Source: Methylobacteriaceae bacterium (GTDB taxonomy: Bacteria > Pseudomonadota > Alphaproteobacteria > Rhizobiales > Beijerinckiaceae). From it: a stretch of 64,000 bases of DNA. The position numbers and the translations under genes are program-made. Positions 56,863-64,000 of this stretch are shown piece by piece. The stretch is taken from NCBI GenBank assembly GCA_947444195.1, contig CANEZL010000011.1, forward strand, positions 1 through 64,000, read 5' to 3'. Under the pieces are notes generated by a model that worked only from the letters and a program-made list of their open reading frames with translations, did not search any database and was not told the origin of the DNA. Numbering within the stretch: the first letter of the stretch is position 1; each line of letters starts with the position of its first letter.

Positions 56863-59088
56863 TCAGCGGGTCTCGCTGCGGCGCTCGACGGCGCGGCCGC
56901 CCGCGGCCAGATCGCGCGCGCTCCCCGCCTCGGCCCGCGGCGCGGCCTTCGGGGCCTGCTCGATGGCGCGGAACAGGCCGTTGACGCCGCTCAGCACCTC
57001 GAACGAGCGGCGCGAGAGCTTGCCGTAATTGCTCGCCGCCGGGTTGGTCGCCGCGCTCGGCGCCGCCGCCTGCGCGCCGGGCGCGGACAGCTTCAGGCCG
57101 GGCAGGGGCTTCAGCTCGATGCCCTGGTGGGCGGGTTCCATCACGTCGTGCCAGGTCTGGCCCGGCAGGGAGCCGCCGGTCATCTTGTTCGTCGAGGTGC
57201 TGTCGTCGTTGCCGTACCAGACGGCGGCGACGTAGTTGCCGGTATAGCCCACGAACCACGCGTCCTTGTAGCCGTTCGTGGTGCCGGTCTTGCCGGCGAT
57301 CTTCAGGCCCTCGATCTGCACGCGCCGGGCCGTGCCCTCCTCGACCACCTTGTTGAGCATGTAGTTCATGTCGGCCACGACCTGGGTCGAGAGCACCTGC
57401 TCGGGCTTCTCGTCGGCGTGGCGGTAGATCACCTCGCCCGAGGAGTTCTTCACCTCCATCGCCGCGTAGGGCTTGGCCCGCTTGCCGCCGTTGGCGAAGA
57501 CCGCGTAGGCGGCGGCCTGGTCGATCACCGTGACCTCCGCCGAGCCGATCGGCAGGGAGACCGAGTCGGTGAGCGGCGTGGTGATGCCCATGGCGTGGGC
57601 CGTCTCGATGATCTTCTTGCGCCCCGCCACCGCGGCGCGCGCGTCGTGGCTGATGCCCATGGCCTTGCCGAGCTGGATCGAGACCTGGATCGGGATGGTG
57701 TTGATGGATTTGGCCACCGCGAGCCAGAGGGGCTGGCGGCCGGAATAGGAGCGGCCGTAATTCTGCGGGCACCAGTTGCCGATGCAGGTCGGCCGGTCGA
57801 CCACGATGCTGTCCGGCCGGTACTGGCCCGAGGCGAGGGCCGCGGCGTAGACGTAGGGCTTGAACGAGGAGCCGGGCTGGCGCAGGGCGTCGGTGGCGCG
57901 GTTGAACTGGCTCTCCCCGTAATCCGAGCCGCCGACCATGGCGCGCAGGGCCCCGTCGGGGTCGAGGATCACCATGGCGGCCTCGTCCACGTTGTAGGCG
58001 TCCCCCGACTTGCGCAGGAGGCCGGCCACCACCTCGTCGGCCCGCTTCTGGATGGCGACGTCCAGGGGCGTCTTCACCGTGAGCACCCGGTCGTTGCGGA
58101 ACTTGCCCGCATCCGCCATGGCCTTGATCTCGCCGAAGGCCCAGTCGAGGTAGTAGTCTGCGGTGATGTCGCGGGTGCGGGTCACCGGCGTCGCCGGGTT
58201 GCGCAGGGCCGTCTGGATCTGGCCCTCCGTGACGAAGCCCGCCTCCACCATGTTGTGCAGCACGTCCACCGCGCGGGCGCGCGCGGCGGGCAGGTTGACG
58301 TGGGGGGCGTATTTCGAGGGCGCCTTGAACAGGCCCGCCAGCATCGCGGCCTCGGCGAGGTTGATGTCCTTGAGCGGCTTGCCGAAATAGTAGTCGGCCG
58401 CCGCCACCGCGCCGAAGGTGCCGCCGCCCATGTAGGCGCGGTCGAGGTAGAGCTTCAGGATCTCGTTCTTGGTGAGGTGGGTCTCGAGCCAGAAGGCCAG
58501 GAAGGCCTCGTTGATCTTGCGCTCCAGGGAGCGCTCGTTCGTGAGGAACAGGTTCTTGGCGAGCTGCTGGGTGATCGAGGAGCCGCCCTGGACGTTGCCG
58601 CCCCCGCGCGAGTTGTTCACCAGGGCGCGCAGGGTGCCGATCGGGTCGATGCCCCAGTGCTCGTAGAAGCGCCGGTCCTCGGTGGAGACCAGGGCCTTGA
58701 TCATGATGTCGGGAAACTCGTCGAGCTTCAGCGAGTCGTCGTGCTTGATGCCGCGCCGCCCCACCTCGGTGCCGTAGCGGTCGAGGAAGGTGACGGCGAG
58801 ATCCTGCTGCTTCAGCCAGTTCTCGCTCGTGAGGTTGAAGGCGGGCTGGGCCAGCGTCAGCAGGAGGACGAGGCCGCCGGTGCCGATGGTGGCCGCCTCG
58901 CTCGTGAGGTCGAGGGCGACGCGCTTCCAGCCGCGCACGGCGAAGCGGCTCATCACCCCCTGGAAGCGGTCGTAGAGGACGCCGGTGGAGCGCCCGCTGT
59001 CGTAGAGCCCCGCATTCACCCAGGCGTCGAAGGCGAGGGCGGCGTGCTGGAGGCGGGTCCGGATCGTGGTGAGGTTCGGCAGGCGCAC
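56863..59088 (-). CDS. Penicillin-binding protein 1A-type bifunctional peptidoglycan synthase
   Basis: A 741-residue class A PBP anchored by one helix (~66-83: AATIGTGGLVLLLTLAQP). The glycosyltransferase domain has catalytic Glu137 in STEDRRFYEHWGID and GGSSITQQLAKNLFL. The transpeptidase has Ser407 in PGSSFKP, the SIN motif (AKSINTIPI) and GKTGTTNGYKD. The C-terminus is an Ala/Pro-rich disordered tail. The GTG at 59088 is chosen because the family starts with RLPNLTTIRTRLQHAAL; an ATG at 59175 adds 29 residues read from a short DNA repeat (CTGAGGCAGACCC twice). DUF1214 follows with a 2-bp gap, giving an unusual coupled operon. Confidence 0.93.
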   Translation of the reverse strand: MRLPNLTTIRTRLQHAALAFDAWVNAGLYDSGRSTGVLYDRFQGVMSRFAVRGWKRVALDLTSEAATIGTGGLVLLLTLAQPAFNLTSENWLKQQDLAVTFLDRYGTEVGRRGIKHDDSLKLDEFPDIMIKALVSTEDRRFYEHWGIDPIGTLRALVNNSRGGGNVQGGSSITQQLAKNLFLTNERSLERKINEAFLAFWLETHLTKNEILKLYLDRAYMGGGTFGAVAAADYYFGKPLKDINLAEAAMLAGLFKAPSKYAPHVNLPAARARAVDVLHNMVEAGFVTEGQIQTALRNPATPVTRTRDITADYYLDWAFGEIKAMADAGKFRNDRVLTVKTPLDVAIQKRADEVVAGLLRKSGDAYNVDEAAMVILDPDGALRAMVGGSDYGESQFNRATDALRQPGSSFKPYVYAAALASGQYRPDSIVVDRPTCIGNWCPQNYGRSYSGRQPLWLAVAKSINTIPIQVSIQLGKAMGISHDARAAVAGRKKIIETAHAMGITTPLTDSVSLPIGSAEVTVIDQAAAYAVFANGGKRAKPYAAMEVKNSSGEVIYRHADEKPEQVLSTQVVADMNYMLNKVVEEGTARRVQIEGLKIAGKTGTTNGYKDAWFVGYTGNYVAAVWYGNDDSTSTNKMTGGSLPGQTWHDVMEPAHQGIELKPLPGLKLSAPGAQAAAPSAATNPAASNYGKLSRRSFEVLSGVNGLFRAIEQAPKAAPRAEAGSARDLAAGGRAVERRSETR

Positions 59089-59412
59089 GAGAGCTGATCC
59101 GGATTCCTGAGGCAGACCCGATCCCTGAGGCAGACCCCTGGGACAGGCCGCGGGTGCCCGGCCTCTCCTTACCAAGCCCCGCGCCCCACCGCGAGGCCGG
59201 GACCGGCCCGGAGAATGCGGACGGTGGGGCCGGAGGGAAACGCGCGAGGCACCCCTTCGGCCGCACCCCCCTGCGGAAACCCATCGTTAACCTTGCCGCC
59301 GGATTGGGGCGGCCCGGTGGCGCGCGATGGCGTGACCACGGCCCCGCTTGCTCCGGACCCCGCCTTGCGGCAGAGGAGGGCCCTTCTCGCGATTCTCTGG
59401 AGAGGCGTCCCG
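59089..59412. other. Divergent region between PBP1A and the YcgN-like gene
   Basis: 324 bp. It contains the duplicated word CTGAGGCAGACCC (near 59108 and 59129) and a short AT-containing stretch CGTTAACCTTGCC near 59284. No gene is recognised. Promoters of both divergent genes should lie here. Confidence 0.45.
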
Positions 59413-59904
59413 ATGGGAAGCCCGAAGGCCCGCCCCGGCGCGGCCGCCGAACCGTTCTGGCGCAGCAAATCCCTCGAGGCGATGACGCCCGCGGAATGGG
59501 AGAGCCTGTGCGACGGCTGCGGGCGCTGCTGCCTGATCAAGCTGGAGGACGAGGATACGGGGGAGGTCCACCACACGGATATCGGCTGCACCCTGCTGGA
59601 CGGGGTCGGCTGCCGCTGCCGGGACTATGCCCGGCGCCAGAAGCGGGTGCCCGACTGCGTGCGCCTCACGCCCGAGGCGGTGCGCAGCATCCCCTGGCTG
59701 CCGCCGACCTGCGCCTACCGGCTGGTGCGCGACGGGCAGCCCCTGTTCCCCTGGCACCCCCTGGTCTCGGGCCGGGCCGCGAGCGTGCACGAGGCCGGCA
59801 TCTCCGTGCGCGGGCGCCTCGCGGGCAACGAGGAGGAGTTCCTGGAGGAGGAATATCCCGAGCGCATCGTCGACTGGCCGGGGCTCCGGCCGGAGGAGGA
59901 GTAG
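59413..59904 (+). CDS. YcgN-family cysteine cluster protein
   Basis: A 163-residue protein of the UPF0260/YcgN family, related to the YkgJ cysteine-cluster group. The motif LCDGCGRCC (C33, C36, C39, C40), then IGCTLLDGVGCRCRDYARRQ and PDCVRLTPE, gives the eight or so conserved cysteines expected to bind zinc or an Fe-S cluster. There is no signal peptide. The ATG at 59413 is consistent with the family length; the frame is open further upstream. Function is unknown, though the family is widespread. It is convergent with the pilus gene cluster. Confidence 0.93.
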   Translation: MGSPKARPGAAAEPFWRSKSLEAMTPAEWESLCDGCGRCCLIKLEDEDTGEVHHTDIGCTLLDGVGCRCRDYARRQKRVPDCVRLTPEAVRSIPWLPPTCAYRLVRDGQPLFPWHPLVSGRAASVHEAGISVRGRLAGNEEEFLEEEYPERIVDWPGLRPEEE

Positions 59905-59942
59905 CGCTCGGCACCGAAGCGCGGCGGCGACCGTGCTCCCGG

Positions 59943-61262
59943 TCAGTTCGTGATCCGCACCGACGAGAGGGCCGCGCTGAAGAGCTGCTGCATGGCCTGG
60001 TTGATGTCGCCATCCGTCGCGACCGAGAAGTACAGGCCGTCCGTGGCGCAAGCGCTGAGCAGGGGGCCGATCCTGTTCTCGAACGGCTTGACGAAAGAAT
60101 TGTAGAAATCGTTATTGTATAGCGGAAGATACTGCGTGTAGATGATGCCGATCTTGATTTTCTTGTCCTTCATCGCCTGACAGGTGGCGGGATTTATCGG
60201 GCTGATGAAGCGATTGTTGTTGATCCTGTATCCGGCGCTCTGATTGCTCATCGTGCCGTCGATCGGCGTGTCCTGCACGCCGTCCGTGACGAAGAACAGG
60301 AAGCGGATCGGGTCGAGGGGCGTCACCCCCGTGCCGCTCGCCGGAATCGTGCTCGTCATCCTGGTGATGGCGCGCTCGTAGGCCGTCTGGCTGTCGCGCT
60401 GATCCTGATAGGAATAGGCGAGATCGATCTGGCTCGACGCGGTCTTGACCTGATCGAGGTTGTTCGACAGCTGTATGAGCCGCGTCTGGATATCGCTGAA
60501 GGTCCACATCTCCATGCGGAACTGCTGGGTCAGCCGCATGCTCGATTTGGCCGAATCGACCATGTTGGAGACCGCGTCGCGCAGGACCTGGATGCGGAGC
60601 TTGATGTTGTTCCTCTTGGCTATGTTGTAGTTGTCGTTCCAGTTCTCGGTGCCGTTGCTGTTGAGCAGGTGGCAGGCGAAGGCGCAGCCGCCGGCCACGT
60701 TCTGCATCCTGGTGATGTCGTTCGCGGTCGCGGCCAGTCCCATCGACGGTGAGTTGTCGAGCAGAAGATAGAAGTCGATGTACTGGGTGATATTGCGAAC
60801 GCTGCCGGACTGACCCCTGATGTTCATCCGCGAGACGTTCATCAGGTTGCCCAAGGTCGTCGTCACGGTCGCCGTATAGGTGGCATTCAACCCGACCTGA
60901 GAGGTCCCGATCACGGGCAGCGGCGTGAAGGACGTGATCGTCACGCCCGGCACCTTCGCGGCGTCCGCCATGAACTGCGTGCGCACGTCGTTCAGCATGC
61001 CGAGGTCGATCGTATTCGTCTTCCGGGCAATGACACCGAGGACGGCCGCGTCCACGGCCGCGTCGAGCTGCGCCTTGGCCGCGTTGCGCCGGCCGTAATC
61101 GACGGCCGCTCCGGCCGCGAACAGGATCGGGATGCTGAGGAGCGCGAAGGTCAGGGCGATCTGCCCGCTCCGCGCGCCGGCGAAGCGCCTGAAGAGGTTG
61201 CCCCGGGGGGGACGGGGCGCCGGGCCGGACGGGGCGGGCGACGGGGTCAGTAGGTCGGGCAC
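59943..61262 (-). CDS. TadG-like pilus assembly protein with a VWA domain
   Basis: A 439-residue Tad-pilus-type protein. The N-terminal membrane helix (~35-52: IALTFALLSIPILFAAGA) with GRRNAAKAQLDAAVDAAVL is the TadE/TadG signature. A von Willebrand A domain follows, with the MIDAS motif DNSPS (169-173) and FFVTDGVQD. The GTG at 61262 has GGAGG six bases upstream and overlaps the previous gene by 16 bp. The gene has more AT and rarer codons than its neighbours. No other tad gene (ATPase, prepilin, secretin) is in the window, so it either belongs to a remote cluster or to an adhesin-like system. Confidence 0.9.
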   Translation of the reverse strand: MPDLLTPSPAPSGPAPRPPRGNLFRRFAGARSGQIALTFALLSIPILFAAGAAVDYGRRNAAKAQLDAAVDAAVLGVIARKTNTIDLGMLNDVRTQFMADAAKVPGVTITSFTPLPVIGTSQVGLNATYTATVTTTLGNLMNVSRMNIRGQSGSVRNITQYIDFYLLLDNSPSMGLAATANDITRMQNVAGGCAFACHLLNSNGTENWNDNYNIAKRNNIKLRIQVLRDAVSNMVDSAKSSMRLTQQFRMEMWTFSDIQTRLIQLSNNLDQVKTASSQIDLAYSYQDQRDSQTAYERAITRMTSTIPASGTGVTPLDPIRFLFFVTDGVQDTPIDGTMSNQSAGYRINNNRFISPINPATCQAMKDKKIKIGIIYTQYLPLYNNDFYNSFVKPFENRIGPLLSACATDGLYFSVATDGDINQAMQQLFSAALSSVRITN

Positions 61263-61930
61263 TTCGCGCCTCCAGGCATGACGACCTCGCCCTTGTCGAG
61301 GCGCTGCGCCCACGAGATCTGGCGATTGAAGACGAGGCCTCGGGCGCCGAAGATCCACCGGTACAGGGTCGATCCGATGATCGGCGAGTAAGGGAGGCTG
61401 ACCTCGGCCAGGATGTAGCGGGCGCCGTCGTAGCTGTACGTCGCCGGCGTGGTCGGCAGGCCGTTCGTGCCGTTGATGGTCAGGGCGGGACGCGCGTTCT
61501 GCGGGTAGCTGGAGCAGACGCCCCCGTAGAGGGAGCCGAATATCGTCTCGACGCCCATGGCGTGGATGTAGACCTGCAGGCTCGCGGTCGAGTAGGGCCG
61601 CATGATCGCGCTGGACGCGTTGACGATCGCGGTCATGTCGTCCGCCGTGGGGCTGCCGTTGGTGGCCCGGCCCGAGAGGTCGGCGATGGCGCGCGCGTAG
61701 AGGGTCACCTTGCGGCTGGTGTCGACGGCCCGCACCAGTTCGGTCAGCCCGAAATAGATCGTCACGAGGATCGGCAGCACCATCGCGAATTCGAGGGCGG
61801 CGAGGCCGCGCGCGTCGCTCCGGAAACGGGCGGCGCAGCGGGCCAGCGCGACCGGAAGCGCGCGCCAGCCGCCGCGTCCGCCCCTGCGCCGGACGGGCAG
61901 CCATCTCGATGGGAAGCGTGGCGGCACCAT
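61247..61930 (-). CDS. TadE-like pseudopilin, second of pair
   Basis: A 227-residue TadE-like pilus assembly protein. The hallmark is an N-terminal hydrophobic segment preceded by basic residues: GLAALEFAMVLPILVTIYFGLTELVRAVD (~44-72), with the Glu at position +5 of the pseudopilin cleavage pattern. The rest is periplasmic, with a few cysteines (CSSYPQ, AKCPTY) near the end. Its start follows the first pseudopilin by 2 bp (TGAgcATG), and its end overlaps TadG by 16 bp, so all three are coupled. Confidence 0.9.
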   Translation of the reverse strand: MVPPRFPSRWLPVRRRGGRGGWRALPVALARCAARFRSDARGLAALEFAMVLPILVTIYFGLTELVRAVDTSRKVTLYARAIADLSGRATNGSPTADDMTAIVNASSAIMRPYSTASLQVYIHAMGVETIFGSLYGGVCSSYPQNARPALTINGTNGLPTTPATYSYDGARYILAEVSLPYSPIIGSTLYRWIFGARGLVFNRQISWAQRLDKGEVVMPGGAKCPTY

Positions 61931-61932
61931 GC

Positions 61933-62601
61933 TCACGACCCCGCCGGGCAGGCCGAGTTCGAATCGAACGGCTCGACCTGGAACACGGTGGCGGCCTGGA
62001 GCAGGCGGCGCCGGTTGGGCAGCGTGCTGTTGACCGATCCGAGAAGCGGGAACAGCACCGGCACGTCGATGGCGGCCTGGACGACGACCACGTCGTTGGC
62101 CCGGGCGCAGGTGTAGGACGAGAAGGCCGGGTTCCAGTCCGTCACCCCGGTGCGCGCGTTCGTCACCGTCGGCTGCACCGGCGTCGCCGAACCGAAACTC
62201 GAGGCTTTCGTGATGCTGATCTGCACCCTGGCGCAGGGGAAGACCGTTATCCGCGGCTGGCCGCCGGGAGAGCACATGGCCGTGCGGAAATTGTTGAGCA
62301 GCGCGGTTGCGTCGGTGGTGCCCTGGTTGGACGTCTGAAACTGCCCCGTATAGATCTGCCGGCCCGCCTCCGTGACCGCCTGCTGCAGGATGCTCTGCCC
62401 GAAATAGGTGATCCCCGCTTCCAGGGACGCCCCGGTCAGCGCCAGGAACGGCAGGGCCACCAGGCCGAACTCGACGGCGGTCGCTCCGCTGCGCGCATGG
62501 GGAAAGCGGGCCAGGGCCGAGAGGACGGATCGGCCGGCAGCGCCGAAGCCGCGTATGCTGCGCGCGCCCATCGCTCCCGCGAACCAAGCATTCGATCCCA
62601 T
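61933..62601 (-). CDS. TadE-like pseudopilin, first of pair
   Basis: A 222-residue TadE-type pseudopilin-like protein. The signature is SGATAVEFGLVALPFLALTGASLEAGITYFGQSILQQAV (split over ~residues 40-78), with the pseudopilin Glu. The remainder is a periplasmic domain with several cysteines (MCSPGG, FPCARV, TCARAN, ACPAG). The ATG at 62601 is chosen; another at 62571 is possible. It is the promoter-proximal gene of the trio. Upstream lie a degenerate repeat and a 20-bp perfect hairpin. Confidence 0.88.
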   Translation of the reverse strand: MGSNAWFAGAMGARSIRGFGAAGRSVLSALARFPHARSGATAVEFGLVALPFLALTGASLEAGITYFGQSILQQAVTEAGRQIYTGQFQTSNQGTTDATALLNNFRTAMCSPGGQPRITVFPCARVQISITKASSFGSATPVQPTVTNARTGVTDWNPAFSSYTCARANDVVVVQAAIDVPVLFPLLGSVNSTLPNRRRLLQAATVFQVEPFDSNSACPAGS

Positions 62602-62664
62602 GGTCGGTCTTGCCTGTCTGCCTTCGGCCCTTCGCGACGGATGCGGGCGACCGGCCGGAGCGCA

Positions 62665-62696
62665 CGCCACCGAAGTGGAGGCCGGCTCGGCGCAGG
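62665..62696. repeat. Degenerate third relative of the 102-bp repeat
   Basis: CGCCACCGAAGTGGAGGCCGG followed by CTCGGCGCAGG matches the core (CCGCCGAAGTGGACACCGG, TTCGGCGCA) of the copies at 24218 and 40814. The flanking parts are not conserved. Confidence 0.55.
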
Positions 62697-62717
62697 CGCG
62701 CACGACGGAGAAGGAAC

Positions 62718-62760
62718 CTGGACCCGCGCCCGGCCGCAACGCGGCCGGGCGCGGGTCCAG
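62718..62760. other. Perfect 20-bp hairpin upstream of the pseudopilin genes
   Basis: A 20-bp arm beginning CTGGACCCGCGCCCGGCC (62718-62737) pairs perfectly with 62741-62760 around the loop AAC. It is very stable. There is no T run on either side. It lies between NrsF and the TadE genes, so it may end the sigma/NrsF transcript or shape the pilus-gene leader. Confidence 0.8.
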
Positions 62761-62848
62761 AGCTACTTACGCGAGGAAGGTTGCCGATCCGTTGTGGGCC
62801 GTGCGCGGTTCGCCCCGGCCGGCTTCGCGCCGACCGGGGCGGTCCGCC

Positions 62849-63517
62849 TCAGCGCGCGGAGAGGAGCCGGCCGCCGGCGAGTCCGTTGAGGGCGATCACT
62901 CCGGCCACGGCCACGGCGTGGATCACGAGGTCCGTGGCGGTGGCCTCGTGCGGGTGGAAGGGCACCAGGAGGGTCGCCGCCGCCGCGGCGACGGCGAGGC
63001 CCCCGAGCGCCGCGGTGAGGTTGGGGCGCAGGGGGCAGGCCCGGCGCAGCATCAGCACCAGCAGGAGCGAGAGCGGCAGCGAGACCGCCACGATGAAGGT
63101 GAAGCAGCCGGAGCCCGGCCCCTCCGCCACGCCCGCGGCGGGGGCGAGGTAGGCGCGCAGGCAGCCGAGCCCGCTCGCGCCGATCCAGAGCAGGGCGGGG
63201 GGCAGCGGCAGCAGGGCCCAGGCGGCGGCCCGGCCCGGGACGCTGGTGGCGAAGGCGGCGTAGGCCGCGGTGAGCGCGGTGAGCGCCGCGCCGGCCAGCG
63301 CGACGGCCCGGTCCGGCACGCCCAGATGTCCGGCCAGGTGCAGGGACGGCTCCGCCGTCCCGGCGGCGAGCCCGAGCCCGAGGATGAGGACGGCGCCGAT
63401 CCAGGCGAGCGCCCGCAGGCCCGCCGGCGGCAGGGGGCGGACCGGGGCGAGGTCCTCGGCGAGGGCGCCGATGAGGGTCTCGGTGGGCATGCCGGGACGC
63501 GAGGCGGAATCGGACAT
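62849..63517 (-). CDS. NrsF-type (DUF1109) membrane anti-sigma factor
   Basis: A 222-residue integral membrane protein of the DUF1109/NrsF family with about six transmembrane helices. It holds an ECF sigma factor at the membrane until a stress signal, such as heavy metal or oxidant, releases it. Features are the N-terminal cytoplasmic stretch MSDSASRPGMPTETLIGALAEDL, then helices from ~35. The cysteines (GLGCLRAYL, GSGCFTFIV, RRACPLRP) lie near helix ends and could be the redox sensor. It starts 4 bp after the ECF sigma stop, so the pair is co-translated. Confidence 0.92.
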   Translation of the reverse strand: MSDSASRPGMPTETLIGALAEDLAPVRPLPPAGLRALAWIGAVLILGLGLAAGTAEPSLHLAGHLGVPDRAVALAGAALTALTAAYAAFATSVPGRAAAWALLPLPPALLWIGASGLGCLRAYLAPAAGVAEGPGSGCFTFIVAVSLPLSLLLVLMLRRACPLRPNLTAALGGLAVAAAAATLLVPFHPHEATATDLVIHAVAVAGVIALNGLAGGRLLSAR

Positions 63518-63521
63518 CGGC

Positions 63522-64000
63522 TCAGCCCCTCCCGTTGCGCTCGCCGTCGCGCTCGCCCCCGAGGCTCGCCCGCAGGGCCTTGATCGCCCGGTGCAGGTTC
63601 ACCTTCAGGGCGACCTTGCTGCGCCCGGTGGCGGCGGAGACCTCGTCGAGGGAGCGCTCGCGCAGGGCCAGTTCCTCCACCGCCTGGCGCTGGCCCGCGG
63701 GCAGGGCGGCGACCGCGCGGGCGAGGGCGGCGGCGCGCTCTCCCGCCTCCAGCCCCGCCTCGGGCGCCGGCCGGTCGTCGGCCTCGCCCTCGTAGGCGAC
63801 GGGATCGTGCACCTCGCGGGGGCGGCGCCCGGCCCGGCGCTGGGCGTCGATGGCCCGGCGCTGGGCGATGGCGCGCAGCCAGGGCAGGAAGGGGCGGGCG
63901 GGGTCGTAGCTGGCCCGGGCCCGGTGCAGGGTGACGAGGGTGTCCTGCACCGCGTCCTCGGCCGCCGCGCCGGTGAGCCCCTGCGCCCGCACGCGGGCGG
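63522..64000 (-). CDS. ECF sigma factor, partial (cut by window end)
   Basis: The frame is open to base 64000; the visible part is the last ~158 residues of an ECF sigma factor. Region 2 shows DAVQDTLVTLHRARASYDPARPFLPWLRAIAQRRAID; region 4 shows LPAGQRQAVEELALRERSLDEVSAATGRSKVALKVNLHRAIKALR. The linker between them is longer than minimal. NrsF begins 4 bp downstream, which matches the SigF/NrsF pairs of alphaproteobacteria that respond to oxidative or metal stress. The N-terminus and promoter lie outside the window. Confidence 0.93.
   Translation of the reverse strand, partial: ARVRAQGLTGAAAEDAVQDTLVTLHRARASYDPARPFLPWLRAIAQRRAIDAQRRAGRRPREVHDPVAYEGEADDRPAPEAGLEAGERAAALARAVAALPAGQRQAVEELALRERSLDEVSAATGRSKVALKVNLHRAIKALRASLGGERDGERNGRG

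Noticed and set aside
57127..59097. A 656-codon plus-strand open frame opposite PBP1A
   Set aside because: It is an antisense image of the PBP1A gene with His/Leu/Val/Gly-rich translation and no recognisable motif.

Overview
This window looks like chromosome from a very GC-rich alphaproteobacterium of the Hyphomicrobiales, most likely Methylobacterium or a close relative. This is inferred from gene content and order; no species call was attempted. The indicators are an RpoH-type sigma next to carD and fdxA, a gap-pgk-fba block that also holds a thiE-like gene and a Sel1 gene, an mdh-sucCDAB-lpd TCA block, and a methyltransferase divergent from gloB.

Layout. 1-5.3 kb: end of a large helicase, an S4 RNA-binding protein, the 7Fe ferredoxin FdxA, CarD and an RpoH-family sigma, with two clear intrinsic terminators. 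5.4-7.4 kb (minus): a secreted royal-jelly-type protein, zapA and a DUF4164 coiled-coil gene. 7.7-14.4 kb (plus): cytochrome b561, then gap, a coiled-coil membrane protein, pgk, class II fba, a ThiE homologue and a Sel1 protein. 14.5-15.2 kb: a hicAB toxin-antitoxin pair with a legible promoter/operator. 15.4-27.1 kb: a DUF779 gene and an aldehyde dehydrogenase, a chemoreceptor, a gamma-glutamyltransferase, a Na+/H+ antiporter, a possibly truncated acyltransferase-like gene, glutathione synthetase and a double-receiver protein with incomplete active sites. 27.3-37.6 kb (minus): mdh, sucC, sucD, sucA, a YciI-like gene, sucB, an SDR and lpd, that is, malate dehydrogenase, succinyl-CoA synthetase and the complete 2-oxoglutarate dehydrogenase complex. 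38-43.5 kb: TetR, GloB, methyltransferase, MarC, a polytopic membrane protein and a 53-residue protein. 43.6-59.1 kb: a di-heme peroxidase, a PbpC/alpha-2-macroglobulin pair, a protease-like protein lacking two catalytic residues, DUF3309, cysteine synthase, and PBP1A translationally linked to DUF1214 and DUF1254 genes. 59.4-64 kb: a YcgN-like protein, three Tad-type pseudopilin/VWA genes, and an NrsF anti-sigma with its ECF sigma cut off by the window edge.

Central metabolism (lower glycolysis/gluconeogenesis and TCA) and cell-envelope assembly dominate. There is no phage, insertion sequence, rRNA, tRNA or CRISPR. The less ordinary content is in the intergenic DNA: several families of short palindromic repeats, one of which supplies the stop codons of two unrelated genes and another of which has become the N-terminal coding region of pbpC. 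Several proteins also keep a known fold but lack key active-site residues.
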